A stretch of 64,000 nt of DNA from DATEDA01 sp963754305 (GTDB lineage: Bacteria; Pseudomonadota; Gammaproteobacteria; Burkholderiales; SG8-39): assembly GCA_963754305.1 (NCBI GenBank), contig CAVWFR010000002.1:1-64000 (forward strand), written 5' to 3'. The notes beneath the pieces are model-generated. The model saw only the letters and a program-made list of their open reading frames with translations. It had not been told where the DNA came from and did not search any database. Position numbers and translations under genes: made by a program. This document shows positions 1 to 9,387 of the stretch, in pieces. Each line of letters opens with the position of its first letter. Position 1 is the stretch's first letter.

Positions 1-2
1 GC

Positions 3-218
3 GTTTTCGCACCCGCCGGGACGCCGCGACCGATCATCGAGCGGCTGAACGGCGAGATCAATCGCGCGCTCGGTGCGGCGGATGTCAAGGAGCGGTTGAG
101 CGCGGCGGGTGCCGATCCGGGCGGCGGCACGCCCGAGCAGCTCGGGCAGCTCGTGGCCGCCGAGGTGGCCAAGTGGACCCGGCTCGTGCGCGACCGCAAC
201 CTGCGCTTCGATCCTTGA
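3..218 (+). CDS. Bug/TctC-family solute-binding protein, C-terminal fragment
   Basis: This is the last 71 codons of a periplasmic tripartite-tricarboxylate-type receptor; the rest lies outside the window. The visible part has the usual C-terminal lobe features: an APAGTP segment, then IIERLNGEINRAL, then a GGTPEQL segment before a helix that ends KWTRLVRDRN. These match the tails of the complete Bug proteins elsewhere in this window. It ends 12 bases before the deacylase gene and is probably co-transcribed with it. The ligand cannot be inferred. Confidence 0.85.
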   Translation, partial: VFAPAGTPRPIIERLNGEINRALGAADVKERLSAAGADPGGGTPEQLGQLVAAEVAKWTRLVRDRNLRFDP

Positions 219-230
219 GGAGGTATCGCG

Positions 231-1916
231 ATGTTCGATCTCGTCCTGCGCGGCGCGACCGTCTACGACGGCAGCGGTGACCCCGCCATCACCGCCGACG
301 TCGCGGTCCGAGATGGCCGGATCGCGGAGGTCGGCCGCGTCGACGGCACGGCGCGCGAGACGGTCGACGCCGCCGGCCTCGCGCTCATGCCGGGCATCGT
401 CGACCTGCACACGCACTACGACGCCCAGATCACCTGGGACCCGACGCTCTCGCCCTCGCCGTCGCTCGGCGTCACCACCGCGATCCTCGGCAACTGCGGC
501 TTCGGCATCGCGCCGTGCCCGCGCAGCCTGCGCGAGACGATGCTGCAGAACCTGTCGGTGGTGGAGGGCATGGAGCTCGACGTGCTGGCGGCCGGAACGC
601 GCTGGGACTTCGAGACCTTTCCGGACTACATGGCGCTCCTGCGGCGGGTGCAGCCGGCGATCAACGTCGGCGTGTTCGCCCAGCACTCGACGATCCGGAC
701 CGCGGTGATGGGCGCGGAAGCGTCGACTCGGACCGAGCCGACGCCCGAAGAGCTGGCGCGGATGCGGGCTACGGTGCGCGAGGCGGTCGACGCCGGCGCG
801 ATCGGCTTCGCCTCGTCGTTCTCGCCGAATCATTCGGGCTTCGCGGGGCTGCCGATGCCCTCGACGATCGCGGACGACGCGGAGTTGCGCGCGCTCGTCG
901 GCACGCTCGGCGAAGCGGGCCGCGGCGTCTTCATGATGGCTACGGGGCCGCGCGCGACGCCGGAGTACATGGAGTCGCTCGCCGCGGCGACCGGGCGCCC
1001 GGTGTTCATCTCCACCGTGTTGACCATGTACACGGAGTCCGAGCCCGAGCGCGGGCGCAGCTACTACGAGCGGTGCGCGGCGGCGCTCGCCCGCGGCCGC
1101 GAGGTCTATATCCAGACGACGTGCCAGCCGCTGTCGTTCGACTTCACCCTGCGCGATCCGTATCTCCTGCTGTCGCACGACGCCTTCGATCGCGTGAAGA
1201 CCGCGCGGCCCGAAGATCTCGCTGCGATCTACGCCGACCCGGCGTTTCGCCGGCGCTTCCGGGAGAACCTCGCGCGACCCGCGCCCGGAATCCTGTTCGC
1301 GGGCGACTGGGCGACGCTCGAGGTCGCGGCCGCGGGGCCGGCGCACCGGCAGGCCGAGGGACGCAGCATCGCGGAGCTCGCGCGCGAAGCGGGCCAGGAT
1401 CCGGTCGACTTCTTCTTCGACTTCGCGCTCGCGACCGGCCTCGACGCGGGCTTCGTCGGCAAGCTGTTCCAGAACGACGACGCCGGCGTCGCACCGCTGC
1501 TCCGGCATCCGGCCGGCGTGATCACGCTCTCCGACGCCGGCGCGCATCTGATCTTCATGTGCGACGCGGGCTTCGGGTTGTACTTCCTGAAGCACTGGGT
1601 GCGCGAGACCGGCACCTTCACGCTGGAGGAGGGCGTGCGGCGGCTGACGAGCCATCCCGCATCGCTGTATCGAATTCCGGCGCGCGGACGCATCGCGCCA
1701 GGGATGTGGGCGGACCTGCTGCTCTTCGACCCGCGAACGGTAGGCCTGTCGGGCCTCGAACGCATCGCCGATCTTCCAGGCGGCGGCTCACGGATGACGC
1801 GCCGGCCGCAGGGTGTCGAAGGCGTCTGGGTCAACGGCACGCGGGTATTCGACGGCAGGCAGGGGATGCTGTCCGGGACCGGCCCGGGACAGGTGCTCAC
1901 GAGCTTCAACGCTTGA
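231..1916 (+). CDS. N-acyl-D-amino-acid deacylase family amidohydrolase
   Basis: A 561-residue metal-dependent hydrolase of the amidohydrolase superfamily, closest in layout to D-aminoacylases that hydrolyse N-acyl-D-amino acids. An N-terminal beta-sandwich half is followed by the metal motif HTHYD at residues 60-64. A GNCGF segment typical of this subgroup comes next, and a late SDAGAH motif near residue 433 supplies the conserved catalytic Asp. The C-terminus returns to the sandwich domain (GMWADLLLFDP). A GAGG ribosome site lies just upstream of the ATG. It sits between two Bug receptor genes, which suggests uptake and hydrolysis of an organic acid amide. The substrate is not determined; dihydroorotase-like or other amidase activity is possible. 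Confidence 0.85.
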   Translation: MFDLVLRGATVYDGSGDPAITADVAVRDGRIAEVGRVDGTARETVDAAGLALMPGIVDLHTHYDAQITWDPTLSPSPSLGVTTAILGNCGFGIAPCPRSLRETMLQNLSVVEGMELDVLAAGTRWDFETFPDYMALLRRVQPAINVGVFAQHSTIRTAVMGAEASTRTEPTPEELARMRATVREAVDAGAIGFASSFSPNHSGFAGLPMPSTIADDAELRALVGTLGEAGRGVFMMATGPRATPEYMESLAAATGRPVFISTVLTMYTESEPERGRSYYERCAAALARGREVYIQTTCQPLSFDFTLRDPYLLLSHDAFDRVKTARPEDLAAIYADPAFRRRFRENLARPAPGILFAGDWATLEVAAAGPAHRQAEGRSIAELAREAGQDPVDFFFDFALATGLDAGFVGKLFQNDDAGVAPLLRHPAGVITLSDAGAHLIFMCDAGFGLYFLKHWVRETGTFTLEEGVRRLTSHPASLYRIPARGRIAPGMWADLLLFDPRTVGLSGLERIADLPGGGSRMTRRPQGVEGVWVNGTRVFDGRQGMLSGTGPGQVLTSFNA

Positions 1917-1942
1917 TCGCGGTCGAGGGAGGGAGAGAGGCA

Positions 1943-2908
1943 ATGAAGAAGATCGTCAGGCTCCTCGCGTTCGCCTTGTCGTCCTTCGCGCTCGCCGCGT
2001 CGGCGCAGACCTATCCGTCGAAGCCGATCCGCATGATCCTCGCGTTCCCGCCCGGCGGACCGACCGACATCAACGCCCGGCTCTTCGCGCAGCGACTCTC
2101 CGAGCAACTCGGCCAGCAGGTCGTGGTCGACAACCGGCCGGGCGCGGGCGGCAACATCGGCGCCGGCGAGGCCGCCAAGGCGCTGCCCGACGGCTACACG
2201 CTCTTCTACAACACGTCCGCGATCGTGATCGGGCCCTCGCTCTATGCGAAGGTGGCGTTCGATCCGTTCAAGGATTTCGCACCGGTGGCGCTCACCGCCA
2301 CCGTGCCGCTCGTGCTGGTGGTGAACCCGCAGGTCCCGGCGAAGACGCTAGGCGACTTCCTCGCCTACGCCCGCGCGAACCAGGGCAAGCTCAACTACGC
2401 CTCGTCCGGCTCGGGGACCATCACGCATCTCGCGGCCGCGCTGTTCCTCAGCCAGATGGGATTGCAGGCGCAGCACATTCCGTACAAGGGCAGCGCGCCG
2501 GCGCTGATCGACGTCGCCGGCGGGCAGACGCAGCTGATGATCGACACCATCAACACCGTGCTGCCCTACGTGAAGGACAACCGCCTGCGCGCGCTAGCGA
2601 TCGCCGTGCCGCGCCGCTCGTCCGCGCTCCCGGACGTCCCGACGCTGGAGGAGGCGGCGAAACTGCAGGGCTTCGAGATGAGCGCCTGGCAAGGCATCGT
2701 CGTCCCGGCGGCGACGCCGAAGGAGATCGTCGTCCGGCTGAACGCGGAGGTGAACAAGGCGCTCGCGGGCGAGGAGTTTCGTGCCCGCCTCGCCGCGCAA
2801 GGCTCGGAGCCGCTCGGCGGCACCGCCGACCAGTACGCGGCGTACATGCGCTCGGAGTTCGGGCGCTGGGCCAAGGTGATACGCGAGTCGGGGGCGAAGG
2901 CGGAGTAG
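1943..2908 (+). CDS. Bug/TctC-family tripartite tricarboxylate transporter substrate-binding protein
   Basis: A 321-residue periplasmic binding protein. The first 23 or so residues form a Sec signal peptide (KK, hydrophobic core, ASAQ cleavage). It is followed by the family hallmark YPSKPIRMI and the ligand-loop motif FPPGGPTD. The GGNIGA segment and a late P-T-L-E-E motif are also typical. The ATG was chosen because GGAGAGAGG precedes it closely and the signal peptide begins there. It follows the deacylase gene by 26 bases, so the three genes at the left edge are likely one operon. Membrane TctA/TctB partners are not in the window, as is common for orphan Bug proteins. Confidence 0.92.
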   Translation: MKKIVRLLAFALSSFALAASAQTYPSKPIRMILAFPPGGPTDINARLFAQRLSEQLGQQVVVDNRPGAGGNIGAGEAAKALPDGYTLFYNTSAIVIGPSLYAKVAFDPFKDFAPVALTATVPLVLVVNPQVPAKTLGDFLAYARANQGKLNYASSGSGTITHLAAALFLSQMGLQAQHIPYKGSAPALIDVAGGQTQLMIDTINTVLPYVKDNRLRALAIAVPRRSSALPDVPTLEEAAKLQGFEMSAWQGIVVPAATPKEIVVRLNAEVNKALAGEEFRARLAAQGSEPLGGTADQYAAYMRSEFGRWAKVIRESGAKAE

Positions 2909-3055
2909 GGGCGGGCGCTGCAGCCCGCGGCTCGGCGGTCGCGTCAGTGCGACGTTCGCTTCTTGCCAACAGCCGGATTCGGACCCGTTCAGTCATTCGA
3001 TTGCTCGAACTCGGTGCCGCAAAGCGCACTTCGACACGAGTCTTTGCAAGGGGTG

Positions 3056-4846
3056 ATGATGACACCCAGGAAAGCGACCGACCCAAATCGGATGAGCTGC
3101 GACCTGCTCGTCGTAGGCTCTGGAGCCTCCGGCCTCGCCGCCGCGGTAACCGCCGCCTGGCACGGTCTCAAGGTTATTGTCGTGGAAAAAGATCCGGTGT
3201 TCGGCGGCGCAACAGCGTGGTCGGGCGGATGGATGTGGGTGCCAGGCAATCCGCTCGCGAAGCGCGCCGGCATCGATGAGGATCCCCAGCAGCCGCGAAC
3301 CTATCTCAAGAACGAACTGGGTGATCGCTATGACCCGTCGCGTGTTGACGCGTTCCTCGACAACTGTCCGCACATGGTGGCGTTTTTCGAAGACCACACC
3401 GAGCTTCAGTTTGTCGATGGGAACGCGATTCCGGACGTGCATGGCAAAGTGCCGGGCGCCGGGACGCAAGGGCATCAAGTGATCGCCGCGCCGTACGATG
3501 GCCGAGAAGTGGGGCCACTGATCGGTCGCATGCGCAAGACGATGCGCGAGACGTCGTTCATGGGCATGCCGATCATGGCCGGCGCGGACCTCATGGCTTT
3601 TCTCAGCATGACCCGCTCGATCAAATCGCTGCTGCACGTTAGCAAGCGGTTTTGCCGCCACCTATTGGACCTCGCGATTTACGGGCGCGCGATGCAGTTG
3701 GTCAATGGCGTGGCGCTGATTGCACGGCTGGCGAAGTCGGCTGAGAAGCTGGGAGTCCAGCTGACCGATTCCGCGCCCGCGAAGCGTTTGATTCTGGAGG
3801 ACGGCGCCGTGCGCGGTGCGGTTGTGTCAACCGCACAAGGGGAAATCGAGATTCGCGCGGCGAAAGGCGTCGTACTGGCCGCAGGCGGCTTCCCCAACGA
3901 CGTGCAGCGGCGCAAAGCACTATTCCCGCGTACGCCGACTGGCCTGGAACATCTTGCGCTGCCACCGAAGAGTTGTTCCGGCGACGGGATCAGCCTGGGC
4001 GAGTCGGCCGGCGGTTCATTGGTCACGGACCTGGCCTCGCCCGCCGCGTGGGCGCCGGTGTCCAAGGTGCAGTACGCCGACGGAAGCATTGGTCACTTCC
4101 CGCACATCATCGACCGTGCCAAGCCGGGTCTGATCGGTGTGCTGGCCGATGGCAAGCGCTTCGTCAATGAAGCCGATGGCTACTACGACTACACGGCGGC
4201 CATGGTGGCAGCGGTGCCAGGAGGCCAGGAGGTGGCGTCGTGGCTCATCTGTGACCATCGTTTTCAGCGCCGATATGGCCTCGGTTTTGCGAAGCCCTTT
4301 CCCCTTCCGCTGACACCCTACATTCGCAGCGGCTATCTGAAGCGCGGTGCCTCCATCGAGGAACTTGCCGCGGCGTGCGGCATCGCTCCGGATGCGTTGG
4401 CCCAAACCGTCAGGGTCTATAACGAGCATGCGCGTCGAGGCGAGGACCCGGAGTTTGGGCGCGGCTCGACCCCGTACAACCGGAAGCAAGGCGACCCGTT
4501 GCACGGCCCCAATCCGTGCGTGGCAACGATCGAGCACGCTCCGTTTTATGCCGTGAAGGTGCTGCCAGGCAGCTTCGGGACATTCGCCGGACTGAAGACG
4601 AATGGTTTTGCGCAGGTGCTCGGCCGCGAAGACAGGCCAATCGCGGGCCTGTATGCCGTGGGTACGGACATGGCCAGCATCATGGGCGGTTTCTACCCCT
4701 CAGGCGGAATCAACCTTGGTCCGGCGATGACCTTCGGGTACATCGCTGGGCGGCACGCTGCGGGCGCTATGGAGCGCGCAGGTGATCATCCAATATCTGT
4801 CTCGGCGTACCAACCAACTCGAGACAAAGGTCCTCGTCGAAGCTGA
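3056..4846 (+). CDS. FAD-dependent dehydrogenase, 3-ketosteroid delta-1-dehydrogenase / fumarate reductase flavoprotein family
   Basis: A 596-residue flavoprotein. The N-terminal Rossmann motif is GSGASGLAAA near residue 17, followed by VVEKDPVFGG and the ATAWSGG segment, which together bind FAD. The C-terminal FAD-binding end reads GLYAVGTDMASIMGG, then PSGGINLGP. The overall length and the GGW-WVPGN segment after the FAD motif resemble 3-oxosteroid 1-dehydrogenases and related KstD-like enzymes, which desaturate a ring next to a ketone. The first of two adjacent ATGs was taken because AAGGGG lies just upstream; a longer upstream reading frame has no ribosome site. Base composition is slightly lower in GC than the genes before it. 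The exact substrate is unknown. Confidence 0.85.
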   Translation: MMTPRKATDPNRMSCDLLVVGSGASGLAAAVTAAWHGLKVIVVEKDPVFGGATAWSGGWMWVPGNPLAKRAGIDEDPQQPRTYLKNELGDRYDPSRVDAFLDNCPHMVAFFEDHTELQFVDGNAIPDVHGKVPGAGTQGHQVIAAPYDGREVGPLIGRMRKTMRETSFMGMPIMAGADLMAFLSMTRSIKSLLHVSKRFCRHLLDLAIYGRAMQLVNGVALIARLAKSAEKLGVQLTDSAPAKRLILEDGAVRGAVVSTAQGEIEIRAAKGVVLAAGGFPNDVQRRKALFPRTPTGLEHLALPPKSCSGDGISLGESAGGSLVTDLASPAAWAPVSKVQYADGSIGHFPHIIDRAKPGLIGVLADGKRFVNEADGYYDYTAAMVAAVPGGQEVASWLICDHRFQRRYGLGFAKPFPLPLTPYIRSGYLKRGASIEELAAACGIAPDALAQTVRVYNEHARRGEDPEFGRGSTPYNRKQGDPLHGPNPCVATIEHAPFYAVKVLPGSFGTFAGLKTNGFAQVLGREDRPIAGLYAVGTDMASIMGGFYPSGGINLGPAMTFGYIAGRHAAGAMERAGDHPISVSAYQPTRDKGPRRS

Positions 4847-4883
4847 AACCAAGGAGCGTCAGGTGGCGCACCTGCAACGCCGC

Positions 4884-4914
4884 GCCAGCGGAGCGGTAGC
4901 CCCGCTCCACTGGC
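4884..4914. terminator. Stem-loop between convergent genes, possible bidirectional terminator
   Basis: A 31-base hairpin with arms GCCAG-C-GGAGCGG and CCGCTCC-A-CTGGC around a TAGCC loop has twelve pairs and one mismatch. It lies between the 3' ends of the FAD dehydrogenase and the DapA-like gene, where a shared terminator is expected. There is no strong T run on either side, so intrinsic termination is plausible but not proven. Confidence 0.5.
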
Positions 4915-4944
4915 TTGCGCCATGTCGACTAGCCCAGCCGACGA

Positions 4945-5874
4945 CTAGCGAACGGGCCCCAGCTCGGCCTTGCGCATTGCGTTCGCGATCTCGACGTCGG
5001 CGCCGGGCGGGAGCGGCCGGAGGGGAGACCGAACCGTTGCGTGCTCGAGGATCCCCCGCGCGACGAGCGCATGCTTGAGCGCGACCGTTCCTTCCATGTG
5101 CGACCCGCGGTGATAGACGGTGCTGGTCACGGGGAGCAGTCGGTTGTGGACGGCGCGCGCCTTCGCATAGTCCTTGGCTTTGCCGGCCGCAATCAGTTCG
5201 AGGAGCGGCTCGGGTGCAATATTACCGTAGCCCACCAGGGCCCCGTCGACGTCGAACATGGTGTGCAGGAGATATTCGTCGTGGCAGGTGTAGATTTGCA
5301 GGTCGGGACGCTCACGACGGATGACGGGAATCTCCGTGTCCCAGCGCTTCATGTTGCGCACACCGTTCTTCATGGCGAAAACACCCGGTTGCGCTGCAAT
5401 CTCGAGCTGCGTCTCGAGGTTGTAGGTAGCTTCGGTCTCGTCCGGATACTGGAAGAGGATGAGCGGGAGGCCGCTCTCTTCGTAGATTGCACGGTAGCGA
5501 TCCTGCGGCGCGCCCTTCTGGTAGCCGAAGCGCAGCCAGCCGTGGGACGGATACACGAGGCCGGCCTGAGCTCCCGCCTTGACGGACCGTTTCGCCTCCA
5601 GCGCGGCCACTTGGGTGCCTTCGAGCGTGATCCCGGCGATGATCGGGATCTTTCCGTTCACCGATTTGACGAAGCTTTCGATGACCGCAGTCTGCTCGTC
5701 GGCGGTGAGGAAAGTTCCCTCCCCGGCGTGACCGAGAACGACCAGGCTCTTGACGCCAGGAATGCTGCCAAGCCAGGCGCCCAGTCGCTGGATGGCCGCA
5801 TGATCGATTTCACCTTCCCGGGTGAACGGCGTAACGGGCGCGGGATTGAGACCTCTGAGATCAGGGGCTTTCAT
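4945..5874 (-). CDS. Dihydrodipicolinate synthase (DapA)/N-acetylneuraminate lyase family aldolase
   Basis: A 309-residue class I aldolase of the DapA superfamily. The family opening NPAPVTPFTREGEID, the GHAGEGTFLT segment and the Schiff-base lysine in GVFAMKNG (about residue 160) are all visible. The GHAGEG segment occupies the place of the GTTGE motif of true DapA. The paralog type here is usually catabolic (keto-acid or sugar-acid cleavage or dehydration), not lysine synthesis. The ATG chosen has GGAGG eight bases upstream. It lies 69 bases downstream of a Bug receptor gene on the same strand, so it probably processes the compound that receptor binds. The substrate is unknown. Confidence 0.88.
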   Translation of the reverse strand: MKAPDLRGLNPAPVTPFTREGEIDHAAIQRLGAWLGSIPGVKSLVVLGHAGEGTFLTADEQTAVIESFVKSVNGKIPIIAGITLEGTQVAALEAKRSVKAGAQAGLVYPSHGWLRFGYQKGAPQDRYRAIYEESGLPLILFQYPDETEATYNLETQLEIAAQPGVFAMKNGVRNMKRWDTEIPVIRRERPDLQIYTCHDEYLLHTMFDVDGALVGYGNIAPEPLLELIAAGKAKDYAKARAVHNRLLPVTSTVYHRGSHMEGTVALKHALVARGILEHATVRSPLRPLPPGADVEIANAMRKAELGPVR

Positions 5875-5943
5875 TTCATTTCCTCCATGGCGCAAGAAAG
5901 CGGGGATAAATGTTGACGAGCGGTCGTCACAAGATCGGTACCT

Positions 5944-6909
5944 CTACTCGGGCTTGATATTCGCGGCTTTGATGATTTGACCGTACTTGCTCATTTCGGT
6001 CTTGATGTAGGCAGCGAACTGCTCAGGGGTCGAGCCGACTGCGTCGAACCCCTGCTCGCCCAGCCGGCTCGAGGCGAGCGGCGAGCGTATGGCCTTGGCG
6101 ATCTCGGCGGAGATGCGTTGAGCCAGTTCGTTCGGCAGCTTCGCCGGACCCCACACGCCGTACCACGAGACCATTTCAAACCCGGGCAGGCCCGACTCGG
6201 CAACGGTCGGAACGTTGGGCAGCAACGGAATGCGCTTCGAGGTCGTGACGGCCATCGGCTTCACCTTTCCCGACTTCACGAGGGGATACGAGGAGGGCAG
6301 CGCATCGATGAACGCGTTCACATGCCCACCGAGGAGGTCGGTGATCACCGCGCCGGTTCCTTTGTAGGGAACGATGAGGATGTCGATCTTGGCCTCGCGC
6401 TTGATCGCCTCCTCCGCGAGGTGGCTCGCCGAACCGAGGGACGAGTGACCAAACGCAAGCTTTCCGGGCTGGGCACGCGCGACATCGATCAGCTCGCGAA
6501 GATTCGACGCCTGCGCGCTCGGGTGCGCTGTCACGAGCAACGGGACCGAACCCAAATTGGACAACGGCGTGAAGTCGCGCGTGACGTCGTAGGGCACGCT
6601 CTTGAGGAACAGGGGATTGGTGACGAAGGTCGACGCCTGCACCAGCAGCGTGTAGCCGTCCGGCTTGGACTTCGCGACGGCGTCACTACCGATCGTCCCG
6701 TTCGCTCCGGACTTGTTCTCGACGATGAACTGCTGCCCCAGCTGCTCCGACAGGCTTTGCGCGACCACGCGCGCCACCGCATCGACTGTGCCGCCGGGGG
6801 GGAAAGGGACGATTATCCGGACGACCTTAGAGGGATAGGCCTGACCGATGGCGGGGAGGGAGATGCCAAGCGCAAGCAAAGCAATCAGGATCCGGGCGAG
6901 TTTCATCAT
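5944..6909 (-). CDS. Bug/TctC-family solute-binding protein
   Basis: A 321-residue periplasmic receptor. It starts MMKLARILIALLALG, a clear signal peptide ending near AIGQA, followed by YPSKVVRIIVPFPPGGT, the family signature. ENKSGANGTIG and the late LLPNVPTVAESG are the other conserved segments. Either of two adjacent ATGs could start it; the upstream 56 codons of open frame lack signal-peptide character and were left out. It is first in a two-gene unit with the DapA-like aldolase. The ligand is probably a carboxylic acid, as for characterised family members. Confidence 0.92.
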   Translation of the reverse strand: MMKLARILIALLALGISLPAIGQAYPSKVVRIIVPFPPGGTVDAVARVVAQSLSEQLGQQFIVENKSGANGTIGSDAVAKSKPDGYTLLVQASTFVTNPLFLKSVPYDVTRDFTPLSNLGSVPLLVTAHPSAQASNLRELIDVARAQPGKLAFGHSSLGSASHLAEEAIKREAKIDILIVPYKGTGAVITDLLGGHVNAFIDALPSSYPLVKSGKVKPMAVTTSKRIPLLPNVPTVAESGLPGFEMVSWYGVWGPAKLPNELAQRISAEIAKAIRSPLASSRLGEQGFDAVGSTPEQFAAYIKTEMSKYGQIIKAANIKPE

Positions 6910-7043
6910 CGGCCTGTAGATGCTCGTGGGGACAAGAAAAAGAATACGGAAGCTTCGCTCGGCTGTCTGTTCGTCAGGCGACAATGTCCGATAGCAGACA
7001 GTCCTGCGTTGGCATCTGGATTCGACGCTCCCGGATTTCCTGA

Positions 7044-7779
7044 CTACACGCATAGTCGGAACTCCCGTCGATAGCATTCGCAGGCACCGGCTTCCAGCCT
7101 GCGCCGATCAAGGATCTCGATGCTGCCCCACCGGTAGCGAATCAGGCCCTTGTCGTGGATCGCGCGCGCGGCCTGTGTGACGGTTGGCCGCCCTGCGGCC
7201 AGCAGATAAGAAAGCAGCTCGTGGGTCAGCTGGAACTTGTCACCGCCCAAGCAGTCCTTGACGGTCAGCAAGTGAGTGCAGAGCCGCTGTTCAACGGTAT
7301 GGTCGTGAGAGCAAACCGCGGCTTGCGAAACCTGGACCAGCAGCTCGTGCGCATAACGCAGCAACAGCTCCTTTAACTCTGGCTGTTTGAGCGCGAGCTT
7401 AGATGCAGCGGCGCTGATCACCAGCGCTTCGGAAGGGGCTTCAACGACAGCCCGATAGGCCGATATGCCGACGCCCAGCACAAGGGGTACGCCGATCATG
7501 CCTCCCTTCCCGACGGTGTCGACCGCGATTGCCGTGCCATCTTTCGTGCCGTAGACCAGGCTGATCATCCCGCTGGTGGGGAAGTAGATGGAATGAATGC
7601 GGTCGCCAGGCTGGTAAAGGACGTCACCCTTCGCAAAGCGTGCGCGTGCGAGATGAGGAACCAAGAGTTCGCGGCTGGCCTTCGGACAGCATGGCCAGAA
7701 GACGGTTTGCCCTAAGACCCTCGCGGACCTGCCTCAGCTTGTCTACAGTGGGGTTCGGCACCAGCAACTCCGTCCGCAT
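7044..7779 (-). pseudogene. Crp/Fnr-family transcriptional regulator, one apparent frameshift
   Basis: Two overlapping frames together make one Crp/Fnr regulator. The N-terminal frame ends ANRLLAMLSEGQ. The second frame continues RELLVPHLARARFAKGDVLY and then IYFPTSGMISLVY, the cyclic-nucleotide-like beta-barrel. The C-terminal winged helix is present (LLAAGRPTVTQAARAIHDKGLIRY) and the protein ends CECYRREF, as is common in this subgroup. The frame changes at about positions 7665-7690 by one base. The start shown (MRTELL) is uncertain; an upstream ATG at 7854 is also open. The effector is not known, and cysteines for an Fe-S cluster are not at the N-terminus. It could be an intact gene with a sequencing error. 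Confidence 0.7.
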
Positions 7780-8066
7780 CTCCGGTGTGATCGTCGCCGT
7801 ATCGATCGCTTGCCGGACCGACTCTCGGACACCACTCGATCTGAGAATAGACATGTCACAGTTGATTCAAATATCTTGAAAATGAGATGGCTCGAGAAGA
7901 CCGTCGCATGCACCCTTCGTCGTCTCCACTCGCCTTTCGGAAGAGCGCCGTATTCAAGGATGTCGGTCGCGTGAAAGGAGTCTAGGGCGCCCGCTGCTCT
8001 CACACTAGTCAGATCTCAGAGATTTCAGATATGCTTGAGGAGTGATATCTCTTCCGGAGCCTGCCC

Positions 8067-9062
8067 ATGCATCCCGCGACGCTCAAGCTCTTCCTCGAAG
8101 TCGCAGACCTCGGCAGTTTCAGCAAGGCAGCGATTGCGCGCCGGACGGTTCAGTCGCACATCAGTCGTCAGATCAGCGATCTGGAGCGCGAGTGCGGGGT
8201 GCGGCTTTTCCAGCGCACCGGGCGGGGCGTGGTGTTGACGGACCTGGGCCAGCGGATCGTTCCGCGCGTCCGGACGTGGCTCGCGGAGACCGATCAACTC
8301 GTCAATGACATCAAGTCGAGCGCCGAGGTCCCGGTCGGCGAGGTGCGCATCGGCATCCTACCTTCCGCCGCCCACCCACTTGTCACCACCGTGTACGAGC
8401 GCGCTCGTGAGCGCTATCCCGGCATCAGGCTCAGCGTGCGCGAAGGGCAAGGCGCCGAGCTCGATGCGCTGCTCGACAGCGGAGCGGTGGACCTTGCGAT
8501 TCTCTTCCGCTACGAGAAAAGCGCGCGCGGCGATGAGCAGCATCTGGCGACGGTGGATACCTTTCTCGTGGGCGCAGCGAACGACGAGATCACCCGGTCC
8601 GGCACGATCGACTTCTCCCGGCTCGATCGACTGCCCCTCATCCTGCCCAGCAGGCCAAGCCCTTGGCGTCACCTGCTCGACGGGGTGAGCAGGCGCAAAG
8701 GCATCTCGCTGCTCGTCGTTCTGGAAGCCGATTCCGTGGCCATTCAGAAGGAGGTCGCGGCAAAAGGCGGCACCTACACCGTACTTGGCCCCTACGCCAT
8801 GATGGAGGACGTGCGGGCGGGACGGCTGCAAGCGTCGCGAATCGTCAACCCCGACCTCAAGCGCTTCGTCACCCTGGCGATGCCCAAGAAGGGGCCGTTG
8901 ACCCTCGCGTGCAAGGTGGTTGCGCAACTCATTCGCGAGACCGCCACGGAGTTGGCGGGCGAAGGCGCATTGCGCCTCGGTCGGAACGCGCCCAAGATCA
9001 GACCGAGTGCCAAGGCCAATCGATCCGGGAAGCGCTCGGAACGGTCAGCAAAATTCGCCTGA
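8067..9062 (+). CDS. LysR-family transcriptional regulator
   Basis: A 331-residue activator or repressor. The N-terminal winged helix-turn-helix starts MHPATLKLFLEVADLGSFS and contains SHISRQISDLE, the recognition helix region; LFQRTGRGV follows. The remaining sequence is the two-lobed effector domain (VRIGILPSAAH, LDSGAVDLAILF). The C-terminus is a basic tail. The start codon is preceded by TTCCGGAG. An interrupted inverted repeat, GATAT-N12-ATATC, ends 23 bases before the ATG (8027-8048) and could be an autoregulatory site. No divergent target gene is intact; the nearest downstream gene is a truncated oxidoreductase on the other strand. Confidence 0.92.
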   Translation: MHPATLKLFLEVADLGSFSKAAIARRTVQSHISRQISDLERECGVRLFQRTGRGVVLTDLGQRIVPRVRTWLAETDQLVNDIKSSAEVPVGEVRIGILPSAAHPLVTTVYERARERYPGIRLSVREGQGAELDALLDSGAVDLAILFRYEKSARGDEQHLATVDTFLVGAANDEITRSGTIDFSRLDRLPLILPSRPSPWRHLLDGVSRRKGISLLVVLEADSVAIQKEVAAKGGTYTVLGPYAMMEDVRAGRLQASRIVNPDLKRFVTLAMPKKGPLTLACKVVAQLIRETATELAGEGALRLGRNAPKIRPSAKANRSGKRSERSAKFA

Positions 9063-9275
9063 CGCGGCGGCGACGCCGGAAAAGTCTCGGCCCGGTACAT
9101 AGGGGAAGTGCGAAACGGGCGCATGGCTGCCGGCACGCATCTTCCAGTCCGCGGCGTTCACGCTGGCGGCATGAACGTCCACGAGCAGTTCGCCTGCGCC
9201 GGCCGCGGGGTCGGGTACATCGCCGTACTGCAAGACCTCGGGACCCCCATGCTGCATGAAGAAAGCAGCCTTCAT
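9045..9275 (-). pseudogene. Truncated quinone oxidoreductase / zinc-type alcohol dehydrogenase, N-terminal remnant
   Basis: The first 70 or so residues match the GroES-like N-terminal domain of MDR-family NADPH:quinone oxidoreductases: MKAAFFMQHGGPEVLQYGDV, then LLVDVHAASVNAADWKMRAG, then FPYVPGRDFSGVAA. The frame then stops after 76 codons, where an intact protein would continue for about 250 more. The remnant ends inside the 3' end of the LysR gene, so the break is at a junction with that gene. It is not expected to be functional. Confidence 0.7.
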
Positions 9276-9387
9276 CGATGTCCGATCTCATCAAAAACTA
9301 CAAGGCCTAAGCCTATCAGCGTCGCATAGCTGAGAGTTCCGTCCCACGGACGAGACCACCGGCGATCCTACGAGGCGGCAATCGGCC

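Noticed and set aside
515..1942. Long upstream extension of the Bug receptor frame
   Set aside because: It overlaps the deacylase gene in another frame; the receptor begins at its own signal peptide with a ribosome site.
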